A stretch of 64,000 nt of DNA from Eustoma russellianum. Its lineage: Eukaryota; Streptophyta; Magnoliopsida; Gentianales; Gentianaceae. Position 1 is the first letter of the stretch. Each line of letters starts with the position of its first letter. Under the pieces are notes generated by a model. That model made no database searches. It was not told where the DNA came from and saw only the letters and a program-made list of their open reading frames with translations. The stretch spans positions 14,624,360 to 14,688,359 of the forward strand of contig AP025040.1 of NCBI GenBank assembly GCA_036186865.1. The letters are read 5' to 3'. This document shows, piece by piece, positions 10,841 to 19,992 of this stretch. A program made the translations under genes and the position numbers.

Positions 10841-11310
10841 CTAGCGACTGAGGTAGGCTTTCAATGATTCCATGGCATGCGAGTTGTTGCCGACCAAAAG
10901 CAAATCATCCACATAGACTAAAAGATAGGGAGAAATATGATTCTTGGAATAACGAAATAAAGAATAATCGGAGTAAGATTGAACAAAGCCATACTGATGA
11001 AGAGCTTCGGAAAACCTAGCGAACCAACATCGAGGTGCCTGCTTGAGACCATAAAGAGATATGCGGAGCCAGCAAACATGATCAGATGAGGAGGCACGGA
11101 AACCGGGAGGCAATTTCATGTATACTTCTTCAGCAAGATTACCATAGACGAAAGCATTCCAATCATCCATTTGACACATGATGAGTTTGCGAGCGGCAGC
11201 AATAGCTAGAAGAGTACAGACAGTGACCATTTTAGCCATCAGAGCAAAGGTCTCAGAGTAGCCAAGTCCTTTGACTTGGCGATTGCCGTGGACAACGAGG
11301 CTTGATTTTC
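10841..11310 (-). pseudogene. Inverted copia RT fragment
   Basis: The minus-strand frame reads VVHGNRQVKGLGYSETFALM, QMDDWNAFVYGNLAEEVYMK, LYGLKQAPRCW and LLVYVDDLLLVG, i.e. the copia RT from the VAKG-like region through the YVDD box. Several family positions are altered (for example MDD where MDVKN-like is usual). It points toward the 5' LTR, opposite to the neighbouring RNase H. Confidence 0.87.
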
Positions 11311-11329
11311 TATATTCATTTGCAGCCGA

Positions 11330-11999
11330 TGGCATGTTTGCCGGGTGGTAAAGGCTCTCTGTTACTCGTCCTAAACTCTCTTATGTGGTCCACACTCTTG
11401 ACCAGTTTATGTAGTCTCCTAGGCTTGATCATTGGCATGTTGCTCTCAAGTCGTGCGCTATCTCAAGGGCAGTCCCGGTCAAGGGCTTTTCTTCTCTTCC
11501 ACTAGTGATTTTCGTCTTACAGCTTAAAGTGATTCTGATTGGGCCAGTTGTCCCCTTACTCGCTGGTCTCTCATGACATATTTCATCAAGCTGGGTACTG
11601 CGCCAATTTCCTAGAAAACAAAGAAACAAACCACGATTTCTCGCTTTTCTGCTGAAGCAGAGTATCATGTTATGGCTCATTAACTGTGAAATCAAATGGC
11701 TGCTCGGCCTTCTTCACTTCTTGGACGTCCCTCATACTGATGCTGTCACTTTATATACGGATAGCCAGTCTGCGCTACATTTGGCTCACAATCCGGTTGC
11801 TCACGAATGCACCAAACATATCGAAGTTGACTGTCATTCCTTACGCGATGATATTACTAACGGACTGATCCGGCCTCTACACGTGTCCACTTCTCATCAA
11901 CTTGCCAATCTCCTCACTAAGTCCCTCAGCAATCGCGATTTTCGCTTCTGTTGTCCAAGTTGGACGTCTCCGACCTACACTCGCCAACTTGAGGGGGGG
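11330..11999 (+). pseudogene. Copia RNase H fragment
   Basis: The plus-strand frames resemble copia RT end and RNase H: VVRYLKGSPGQGL, SDSDWASCPLTR, SAEAEYHVMA, YTDSQSALHLAHNP and TKHIEVDCHSLRDD, ending in a DxLTKSLS-like segment. Stops interrupt the N-terminal half; the last 112 codons (11667-12005) are open. A G-rich polypurine tract (11991-11999) follows at once. Confidence 0.86.
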
Positions 12000-12261
12000 T
12001 GTTAGCGCTGATCTGACCTGCCGAGCTGGACTGAGTTTGGCAGACCCAGGCTAACTTGGACTGACCTGCTGTCGACCGACATGTCGAGCTGGACTCTGAT
12101 CTGCCGAGCTGCGCTGATCTGAGTTGCGCTGAGCTCGGTAGTTCTGCAAGCACGATATCAGAGATTACGGATGTAATTAGATCTAATCAAATTCTTCATA
12201 ATTATCTGATTGCTTAAATTGATTTGTACATATCTTTACCATATTTTGTAGATTTGATTGA
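12000..12261 (+). repeat. 3' LTR of rearranged copia remnant
   Basis: It starts TGTTAGCGCTGATC right after the G tract and ends TTTGATTGA before the TAGAG repeat. It matches 10553-10811 with roughly one difference per 10-15 bases, which indicates an old insertion. Confidence 0.83.
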
Positions 12262-12269
12262 TAGAGATT

Positions 12270-13470
12270 AGCATAGTTATCATTAATGATCAAATTGTAC
12301 TATGTAAATTCATGTGATGGAATAAGAGAAAGACAGATTTCGATTGACATTCATTTCTTTACATAGAGTGCAATAAAAAGTTACATTAGTAACTAATCGT
12401 ATAACGTCTAACATGAAAACATGTAATCCTTCGTCTTAAAAATATTATTTTAATTTAATTTAACCATAATTTTAAAAATTAACTATTTTTGCGGCTGTAA
12501 TTATTCAATCTATACTTGATTGATTGAGATAAACTAAATAAATCATATAAGTGTTTGAAAAAGGTAGTATGAAAACTTTGTTACTAATATAGTTCTAGCT
12601 GTAAAAGGTGGACAATGATTTTAAAACAAACAAAAATGAAAACTATAACAATATTTTTAGTACGGAAAAGATATGATAGAAGAAATCTTTAGGATGCTAT
12701 GGATGTGTTTACATCGCTTCTTCGTTGTTGAAGTGTGTGTATATATATAAATGATGAATTATAGGTACCATGTAGAGTATGTAAATAATGTCGAGAGACC
12801 AACACAGATTGATCCAAATATTAATTGTTTCAGTCTCTCAAATAAGAAGTCATTTGTTAATTAAACCAAGAACTTTCTCAATATAACTTATCCATGTTTC
12901 GTGATCTGAATACATATTCCTCTCCCGTGTAGGATACTCTTAGCAATAAAAATAAATATTTCTTTCCTTCTAAAAAGAGTAGTAATTAACTTTTCAATAT
13001 AGTGTAATTTATACTATGTTGAAAAAGTAACAATATTTTCAGGATAGGTGGAATAAATAATGTCGAGGCTGATGTCTTGCTTCGATAGTTTAAAATAAAG
13101 ACAATCGTATTTCATATTCAAAACTTGTATAGGCGTTTCAAAAATTATTAGCAATATATATCCATATGTTGTCCAATAGAATCAACTATATTGCTAACGA
13201 CCATGTATAAGTGACATATTTTTATTTATATTTTATATCTATTTATTTGTTATATATTTTAAACCATATCTATATATTTAATAGATGTTGCAATTCATAT
13301 CCATCAACAGATGACGCTAAACAATAAAATTTGCTTAAAGATTGATTGTTAAATTAATATAATTATAACATATTAGACAAAATATTTATATATATGGCTA
13401 ATACTAAAATCATAAACAATTTTTGCACCGCCACACTGTATATTAAATACGATTAACTCTTAAAATAGAA
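12270..13470. other. AT-rich interval without recognisable gene
   Basis: No coding frame longer than noise and no repeat terminus were found. Confidence 0.5.
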
Positions 13471-13474
13471 AAGG

Positions 13475-13790
13475 TTGAACCCCAACCAATAAGGGTCACT
13501 ACCACTTCCGGTCCCACAGGGTGTGTAGTGATGTAAATCAGGTACTCAAGGTCCACTAGTAGAAGTTTGTCATAACACAGGGACGGCACAAGGAGTCTAT
13601 TGGCACCGAAGGAACAAACGACGGGCTGGCATGTCAGCCTATCAGGTTATCCACGGCCAATAGTGCTCCCATACTATGCAGCTAGCCTGGATAGAGTTCA
13701 AACATTCTTGCTTTCGGCAAGGTTCGAACATCTGACGTTCCTTTCGAAACCCCCTATCTAGAACTATTGGGATATGTCACGATGACAGCT
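13475..13790 (-). mobile_element. tRNA-derived SINE of a second family (family C), minus copy
   Basis: On the minus strand it reads ACATATCCCAATAGTTCTAG, a B-box-like CAGATGTTCGAACCTTGCC and GCAAGAATG, then GCATAGTATGGGAGC and TTGGCC. The same order appears on the plus strand at 18690-18890. The shared blocks and Pol III-like B box support a SINE family represented by two opposite copies. Confidence 0.58.
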
Positions 13791-15766
13791 CTTAAAATAA
13801 ACACGCCCTACTTTTGCCACTAACAAAATCATTTATCAAAAGTCTTACCATTTGAAAAGGTGCAAATGGGTAAATTTCCATCATACAAGGCTCTACCATA
13901 AGTTTCTCTCTTTTTTTGGGTGAAGAATTTGGAGGTACCAAGAAGGTTCCCAGCTTTCGTCTATATAAATGGCTTAAGTACATCCAACAAAAGCAAACAC
14001 ACACAAATTATACTTCATCCATTGTTTGCCCACATTAAGAATCTATCCTGTTGTCAAGAGGAGATGTGGAGGAAGAAGAAAAAGAAGGGAATGATGCAAA
14101 AAAGAAGCATTAGCTCTTATGGAAATGGATAGAAAAGAAAAAACCCTCTTGGCCATCGGGGGTTATAGATGGCCACAATACACAGGCAAGTCGCAGAGGC
14201 AAAGGGAAGGCTACGCCTTTCCACCAGCTATTTTTTTTTTCCATGTTTGGTTTGTTTTATGGAATGCTTCAACCTCAAGTTCTTTCTTGTTGAGGGATCC
14301 AAATTGGACTTGTTGAGGACAAGGTCATTGTACTTTCTGGTGTTAATCGAGTCACGAATCTCTATTCATATCTGAGTTTATGGTGTCTTTGCATGTAATG
14401 GTTTCCTTTACCCAACTTTTTTTTTTCTTTTCTTGATTGGGAAGGTGGAGTGTCTCAGCTATTCAATGTTAAGTACACTCCTCCAAGAACTTGTGTCACT
14501 TGTTCTGATGGATCAAGAAGTGTATCCAGAAACGTTCGAAATCTATGTCCGTAGTGAGACAATGTGGTTGACTAGGTAAGTGTACACGTAGTGCAATCTT
14601 GTGGAGAATTTGGTTCTCCCTAGGTCTTGTGGGATGCCTAATAATGTTTGCCCTTTTCTTTTCTTTTGGTCTGTTTGGATGAATGTATTTGGAAGGTAGT
14701 TGTAGTAATCGTATTGGGATATATTAACATTTTCTGTTTTGGGTTGCAAAGTTGTAAGATTTGGAGCAAAAAAGAAAAAGGTAGAGGGACGTGTGGATGG
14801 GAGAATCATTGTGGAAAAGGCCCAACTGGAAACACAATGGGGGGCATGCATAGTAAAGGGGTTGTGTAATATTCAACAGAAACTTGAAAGGAAAATGACA
14901 TTCACTCTTGTTTTTGTCTTATTGATGTAATCTTTTTTGTGTTTTTGGTTAAATATAATATCTTAAACATCAACTCTTGTCGTTTTAGAAATTGTTTGTC
15001 AATCAATATGCGTCATTGAAAAAGGTCAATGGCATCCGATCTAAAATAATTGATTATGAAAAATTGTCAATATTAACAATATAAAATATTCAATATCTTT
15101 TTCTTTTGATTCTAGGAATGTGTTCTTTAATACAATGTAAAATAATATAATTATTTGTAGAAACTAAATCAAAAGTTAATTGATGTCTCTATACGATTAT
15201 AGTCAACATTTAAATCATAAACCGTTGGCCAATCATAAATTTTAAAATATTCGATTGAGTAAGTACATTACATCTTAATAGTTAATTCATAACCAATAAA
15301 AATAGTCACTTGAAGAGGAGTGGACCATTTGCATTATAGAGAATTATGCAAATGACATAAAATCTATTTTTATATGTTAATTCTCATTTAGTTTTGGAGT
15401 AACTATTCAGATGACACGTAATTGACCTTGAAATACTATAAAAAATTACTGTAATCATCCATTGACTTTCTCTGAAACTAAAAAAAGCTGATCACAATGT
15501 CAACCTGGTCAATTTTCAAGGTTAGAGTTTAGCTCGTCAATATTTTTCTCTTTCTTGTTCTCTTCTTTTTGTTCGGGTTTTGATAAAATGCCCAAACTTC
15601 ATGACTTCTGTCTGACTAAACACACGTTTCTTTTGAATCTGAGTGCCAAAAAAATTTTACGTTAAAAATGTCAGCCATCGAATAATATGTTCCATCAAAT
15701 TGTTTGCCAAGAATTGCAAATTCATCCATTTAGATTTTGCTACTTATGTTCTTCAATTTGGATGCA
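13790..15766. other. Interval without supported gene
   Basis: A TATA-like TATATAAA at 13962-13969 precedes a stretch with several short overlapping frames (60-100 codons), none with a family signal or convincing splice pattern. A non-coding transcript is possible but unsupported. The rest is AT-rich. Confidence 0.4.
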
Positions 15767-16011
15767 TCCTATGTTATGCCCCGCACCCTCCGTAGGGTAA
15801 TTATAAGGCAAAGAAAGATTTTTTACGGAAATTAATGACGGTCAACGAAAATTAATTAGACATTAATATGAGGATTAATTAGAAATTAATGAGGGGATTT
15901 AATATTAGAGTTTAATTATATTTAATTTAGAATTACATAATTAAGGATTTATCTTTTAAGATAAATTAATAACAGATATAATTTAGAAACACCAAACTTT
16001 TCCCCTTTCCA

Positions 16012-16018
16012 TATAAAA
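16012..16018 (+). promoter_or_regulatory. TATA box of the solo LTR
   Basis: TATAAAA lies about 240 bp into the LTR, a plausible place for the LTR promoter. Downstream is a C-rich, CT-rich leader-like stretch. Activity is unknown. Confidence 0.45.
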
Positions 16019-16623
16019 ACTGACAGAACGTCAGTTTTCTCATTACGCAGAGAAAACCGACGCTCTCTTCATCCCGTAGGCGACATTGGCATTCACAAAC
16101 CCTAGGCAAGGATTTCTTCAAGATCCATCTTTCAATCTTCATCCGATCTTCCACCCGTTCTCTAGTAATCAAAGGCAAGTAACTTTCTTATAAGTTCCTA
16201 CGATTTGCGAAAGATAAACGGCCTATTTTGATATCAAACTGGATCACCATGCAGTAGATTCGTTCTTTGATTATTTGTTTATGATCTATGTGCTTTTGTT
16301 TCGAGATTTGGCCAATGTATATGGAAAAGCATTCGTTGTTGTTGTTGACTATGTGAAATCATGCAAATCCCTATCCCTTGAATCCCTTCTTGATGTGATT
16401 ACGTGGTTGCGTGGGTTTGAGGGAAAAGGTGGCATTTTTGGGGTTGATGAGGTTGGAAAAGGTGTGGGATAGGCTTGAATCTTGTTTGTGATGTGTGTAG
16501 CGTTGGATCATTAGTTTAAGTATAAATGATAGTAGGGATTAGGCTTGGATTGGTTGGCATAAAGTTTGGAATTGAACGATGTTGAGATTCTGCAGAAACG
16601 GCAAAGGTTATTCTGGAATCGTG

Positions 16624-16882
16624 GACATCGATCGATCGATGTCAGGGATCGATGTCCTCAGTTGGGCATCGATCGATCGATGTAGGCGCAGACTGAGAGA
16701 TCGATGTCCCGAGACGGACATCGATCGATCGATGTAGGTGCAGGTTGAGAGATCGATGTCCTCAGAAGGACATCGATCGATCGATGTAGGTACAGGCTGA
16801 GAGATCGATGTCCCCAGTTGGACATCGATCGATCGAAGTGGAGGGATCGATGTCCCCAGCTGGACATCGATCGATCGAAGTA
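16624..16882 (+). repeat. 52-bp tandem array of ATCGATCG palindromes (five units)
   Basis: The motif CATCGATCGATCGATG recurs every 52 bp, shortening in the last two units. Each unit also holds GATCGATGTCC, six variable bases, then GGACATCGATC, an 11-bp perfect or near-perfect hairpin. The first unit begins with a 20-bp perfect palindrome at 16624-16643. Loop hexamers differ between units while arms are conserved. Confidence 0.88.
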
Positions 16883-17394
16883 TAGGGGATGAAGTCCGTC
16901 AATTTTGTGAAAAATAGAGGAAGAAAGAGGGAAGTTCGGGGAGCCTTCGGGTAACTTTAGAGACTTCTTAAGACCTGATTAAGGGTAGCATAAGTCTTGG
17001 GAACATGACCTAGGATGGTGAAACAATGTCGGTGACTTCGATGGGTTCTCGAATCGAGTTTCAACGGGAACGACTTAGGCGGGTTAGGAGATGAAGGTAC
17101 GAGGTGTTTGAGAGTTCAACGAGGAATGGTTGGGGATATTTGCCTTAGGTTATGGATCTTAGGATCATGACTAAGTGTTGACGCAATAGTCGAAGCTTAA
17201 GTGATGACGTGTAAGTTAGTGAGAACTCGTGTGTGTGTTTGTACTTGCGCATGTGTACATGAATGACTTATATGAATGTGAATTGCATACGAGAATGAGA
17301 AATGAGAATGAGATGAGGAGTCTTGCATCATGGCACGTGCATTGCATATGGTTTTGAAAAGAGAGGTGTTTCGGCACCGATTTGCGAAGGTGAC

Positions 17395-17671
17395 CTACAG
17401 TGTTAACCGGGATGGAAATTTAAGCCGGGGTGCACTGTAGGGCACAAAAGACTGTAACGTTAACCGGGATGGAAATTTAAGCCGGGGTGCGTTGCAGGGT
17501 ATAAAGTCCTCTACAATGTTAATCGGGATGGAAATATAAGCCGAGGTGCATTGTAGAGTTTACGAGATCTGTGATGTTAATCGGGATGGAAATATAAGCC
17601 GAGGTGCATCACAGAACATATGAGCTTGTAACGTTAACCGGGATGGAAATATAAGCCGGGGTGCGTTACAA
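17395..17671 (+). repeat. Array of five 46-nt covarying hairpins, period 57-59 bp
   Basis: Hairpins lie at 17395-17440, 17452-17497, 17511-17556, 17569-17614 and 17626-17671, each exactly 46 nt. The 8-bp stems are CTACAGTG/CACTGTAG, CTGTAACG/CGTTGCAG (one T-G pair), CTACAATG/CATTGTAG, CTGTGATG/CATCACAG and TTGTAACG/CGTTACAA. The 30-nt interior (TTAAYCGGGATGGAAATWTAAGCCGRGGTG, given here as a consensus in two halves around GATGG) is nearly invariant. Its inner CCGG/CCGG pairing becomes TCGG/CCGA in units 3 and 4. The changes are compensatory. Confidence 0.9.
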
Positions 17672-18689
17672 GGAAATGAGTACGAGACCGGACATTGTGC
17701 ACGCATTGCATTGATTTGAAAAGAAACGGCTCATGCATATGTGACTGTGTAGTGTAGTGCATTATTTTGACATGCATCACGAGAGTCGTTGTGGAATGTG
17801 TGCTTATGTTATTTGATCGGTATTGAATTGATTATTTGCGATTTGAATTGCTGTACTTGCTTTATCATGTTATACGCCTATATATTTGGAAGTTTTACAA
17901 GACGTGTGCCCCACAATTCCCCTGAATTATCTATTACTCATGTCTTGCCGTGTGTTGATCCCGTATGTCTTATAAGCGGGTTACTTGCTAGCGTTTTTCG
18001 CTAAGGGTACTACTTTTGTCATTGCAGATGAGTCTAGTTACGACATGATCTTTATTGAGGACGACCGCGAGTGGGCTGAATGGGATATCTAGACCATGTT
18101 TGTGGAGCTGGATTAACTAGTGAAACTGTTTTCCTTTATTTCAGTTAGTTGTTGTTCATTTGAGGTTTTAGATGGTTGCGACCACATACATTTGATTATT
18201 CACGTTGTCTTTGACGTATTAATTCGATGTTTTAGATTGACATGATATGTTTCCGCACTTATTTCTCTAACGTCATTGATGATGTATATTCGAGAGATGA
18301 GACGTCTTGTAGTCTTCTCAGTAAGCTACGACGGGTGTACCGGTTCGGATTCCGCTGTCCGGGTCGGGACGCAACATCCTATATATGGATTGTCTAGGAT
18401 GTTAAGAGTCATTATTTTTGGGAGTTGATATGTGGCATTTGACCAATTATAAGTCATGCAGTAGAACATCAATGTGGCTGGGTCATATCAAGTTATGAGC
18501 TGATCGAAGCTCGTCACTGTAAGAACTATCAAGTGACATCGATCAATCAATCGATATTATTCACCAAATTATATTTTTATTGGTTCATCCTAATTACAAG
18601 GATGACAAGTGAGATTGATCGGCCTAGCTATGACAAAGATTGTCGAGTGACAAGAATTGTCGAGTGACATCAACCGATGAGGCATGTCA

Positions 18690-18890
18690 CGTCCCCAGGA
18701 CATAGTCCAACTGGTTCTGGGCAGGGGTTCTCGAAAAGAAGGTCAGGGGTTCAATTCTTGCCAAATGCAAGAAATCCCCTTCCCAGTAAATGCATAGTGT
18801 GGGAGCTTCTTGGCCTGTAGGCTTGCTTTTGCACACTACTGTGTAAATGACCAAGCTCCTGCTAGCGGGCTGAAGGCCTATGATTCATAT
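18690..18890 (+). mobile_element. tRNA-derived SINE, family C, plus copy
   Basis: It has an A-box-like TAGTCCAACTGG and B-box-like GGTCAGGGGTTCAATTC, followed by CTTGCCAAATGCAAGAA, GCATAGTGTGGGAGC and TTGGCC. The body matches the minus-strand copy at 13475-13790. The tRNA-like promoter spacing is good. Confidence 0.65.
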
Positions 18891-18899
18891 CATTGTCGA

Positions 18900-19330
18900 T
18901 TCTTTCATCTTTTTATAGTATAGATCTTAATCGCCTAAAACTCATTCGGATAAATCTCTTTGTCTTTGACTTCCATACAAGTTTCCAAACTTTAATGGCC
19001 TAAAACTCATTCGGATAAATCTCTTTGTCTTTGACTTCCATACAAGTTTCCAAACTTTAATAGCCTAAAACTCATTCGGATAAATCTCTTTGTCTTTGAC
19101 TTCCATACAAGTTTCCAAACATTAACCGTTATGTATGTAACATGTGAAATCATTGTGAATTCTTTTACTTTCTGTAGTATATATTTTAAATAACTAAAAC
19201 TCATTCAAATGAATCAAGAATTTTAAATAACTAAAACTCATTCAAATGAATCTCTTGGTATTCAACTTTCATACAAGTTTCTGAAGTTTTTTGTCCTAAA
19301 ATTAAATTTCACATATTCCAACTTATTTCA
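18900..19330 (-). mobile_element. LINE (RTE-like) fragment with a 65-bp triplication
   Basis: It resembles the minus-strand LINE segment at 24880-25010 (shared TCTATCTTT-TAGTATAGATC and CCTAAAATTAAATTTC blocks). Inside it a 65-bp unit starting GCCTAAAACTCATTCGG is repeated three times head to tail from 18933, 18998 and 19063, with only a few differences. Two shorter degenerate copies follow near 19190-19250. Confidence 0.6.
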
Positions 19331-19334
19331 AGTC

Positions 19335-19905
19335 TTTTTTTTAGAATATCCTACTAACATTACAGCTACATCTTCTCACATTTCATTTGGATCACCATTA
19401 AAAAAATTTAAAACTTGTTTGCTTAGCTTCTTTTAAGTTATACCATTTTATCTTGAGTTCTATACACATGCAAAATCTAACAAAAAGAGAAAACAAAAGC
19501 AGACCGCGTAAACAGGTGGCATAGCGGGCTCAGATTGCTGCACAATTGTATCATAAAATGACATTTCACAACCTAGTGGAAAACATCATATATGCGAAAA
19601 TTGTGCTATGTTCTACTAGCAAAAACATAGTACATCCACAAAACCTTAGATCCTGTTAAGTAATCTAACAAAAATGGCAAGGTTTTTGCACCTTCTGTAT
19701 TCCATATGCCACGTAAGAAATTAATCTCAGTACACACGGACATCCTAAACCTCAATAGACAATAAGTACTTGACTCTATACTTTTAATCCCGAAGAGAAA
19801 TCTAGTATATCCCAAGAAAATACTCCAAGGAAAATCCTGTCCGTATCTCTTAGGATATCAAAACATCTGCAAGTATCAATCCAGCCATAACACGCTTAAA
19901 TGGAT
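19335..19905. other. Interval without recognisable gene, downstream of APC gene
   Basis: Nothing was identified. The right edge probably overlaps the 3' UTR of the APC gene. Confidence 0.4.
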
Positions 19906-19912
19906 CGTATAC

Positions 19913-19918
19913 TTTATT
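19913..19918 (-). terminator. Possible polyadenylation signal of the APC gene
   Basis: AATAAA on the minus strand lies about 75 nt beyond the APC stop codon, a normal distance for a plant near-upstream element. Confidence 0.45.
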
Positions 19919-19992
19919 CTATCATCGTCGTCGTCATAGATATCATATCATGGCAACTAAATGAGTATCCAGTGGACAGAAATATGGGCCAC

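Larger units (their letters stand above)
10553..12261 (+). mobile_element. Rearranged copia remnant with inverted RT segment
   Basis: Two direct LTRs (10553-10811 and 12000-12261) enclose only about 1.2 kb. The right part (about 11330-11999) encodes RNase H on the plus strand, in line with the LTRs. The left part (10841-11310) encodes RT on the minus strand. Gag, protease, integrase and the primer-binding site are missing. The outer flanks carry TAGAG at 10548-10552 and 12262-12266, a likely 5-bp target duplication. Internal deletion plus inversion after insertion explains the layout. Confidence 0.82.
15772..18376 (+). mobile_element. Solo LTR of a gypsy-type retrotransposon (2605 bp)
   Basis: It starts TGTTATGCCCCGCACC and ends GGGTCGGGACGCAACA, i.e. 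TG...CA with the short inverted ends common in Del/Tekay-like LTRs. It is flanked by TCCTA at 15767-15771 and 18377-18381, a perfect 5-bp target duplication. No internal domain or second LTR is present, so it is a solo LTR left by LTR-LTR recombination. A TATA box lies at 16012-16018. Two tandem hairpin arrays occupy 16624-16882 and 17395-17671. Orientation is inferred from the TATA and the C-rich start. Confidence 0.82.

Noticed and set aside
13920..14930. Cluster of short frames downstream of a TATA-like box
   Set aside because: Frames overlap on both strands without family motifs or a consistent exon pattern.
17395..17671. CRISPR-like regular array
   Set aside because: The units are continuous, their variable parts are paired arms, and the setting is a plant LTR; there are no cas genes.
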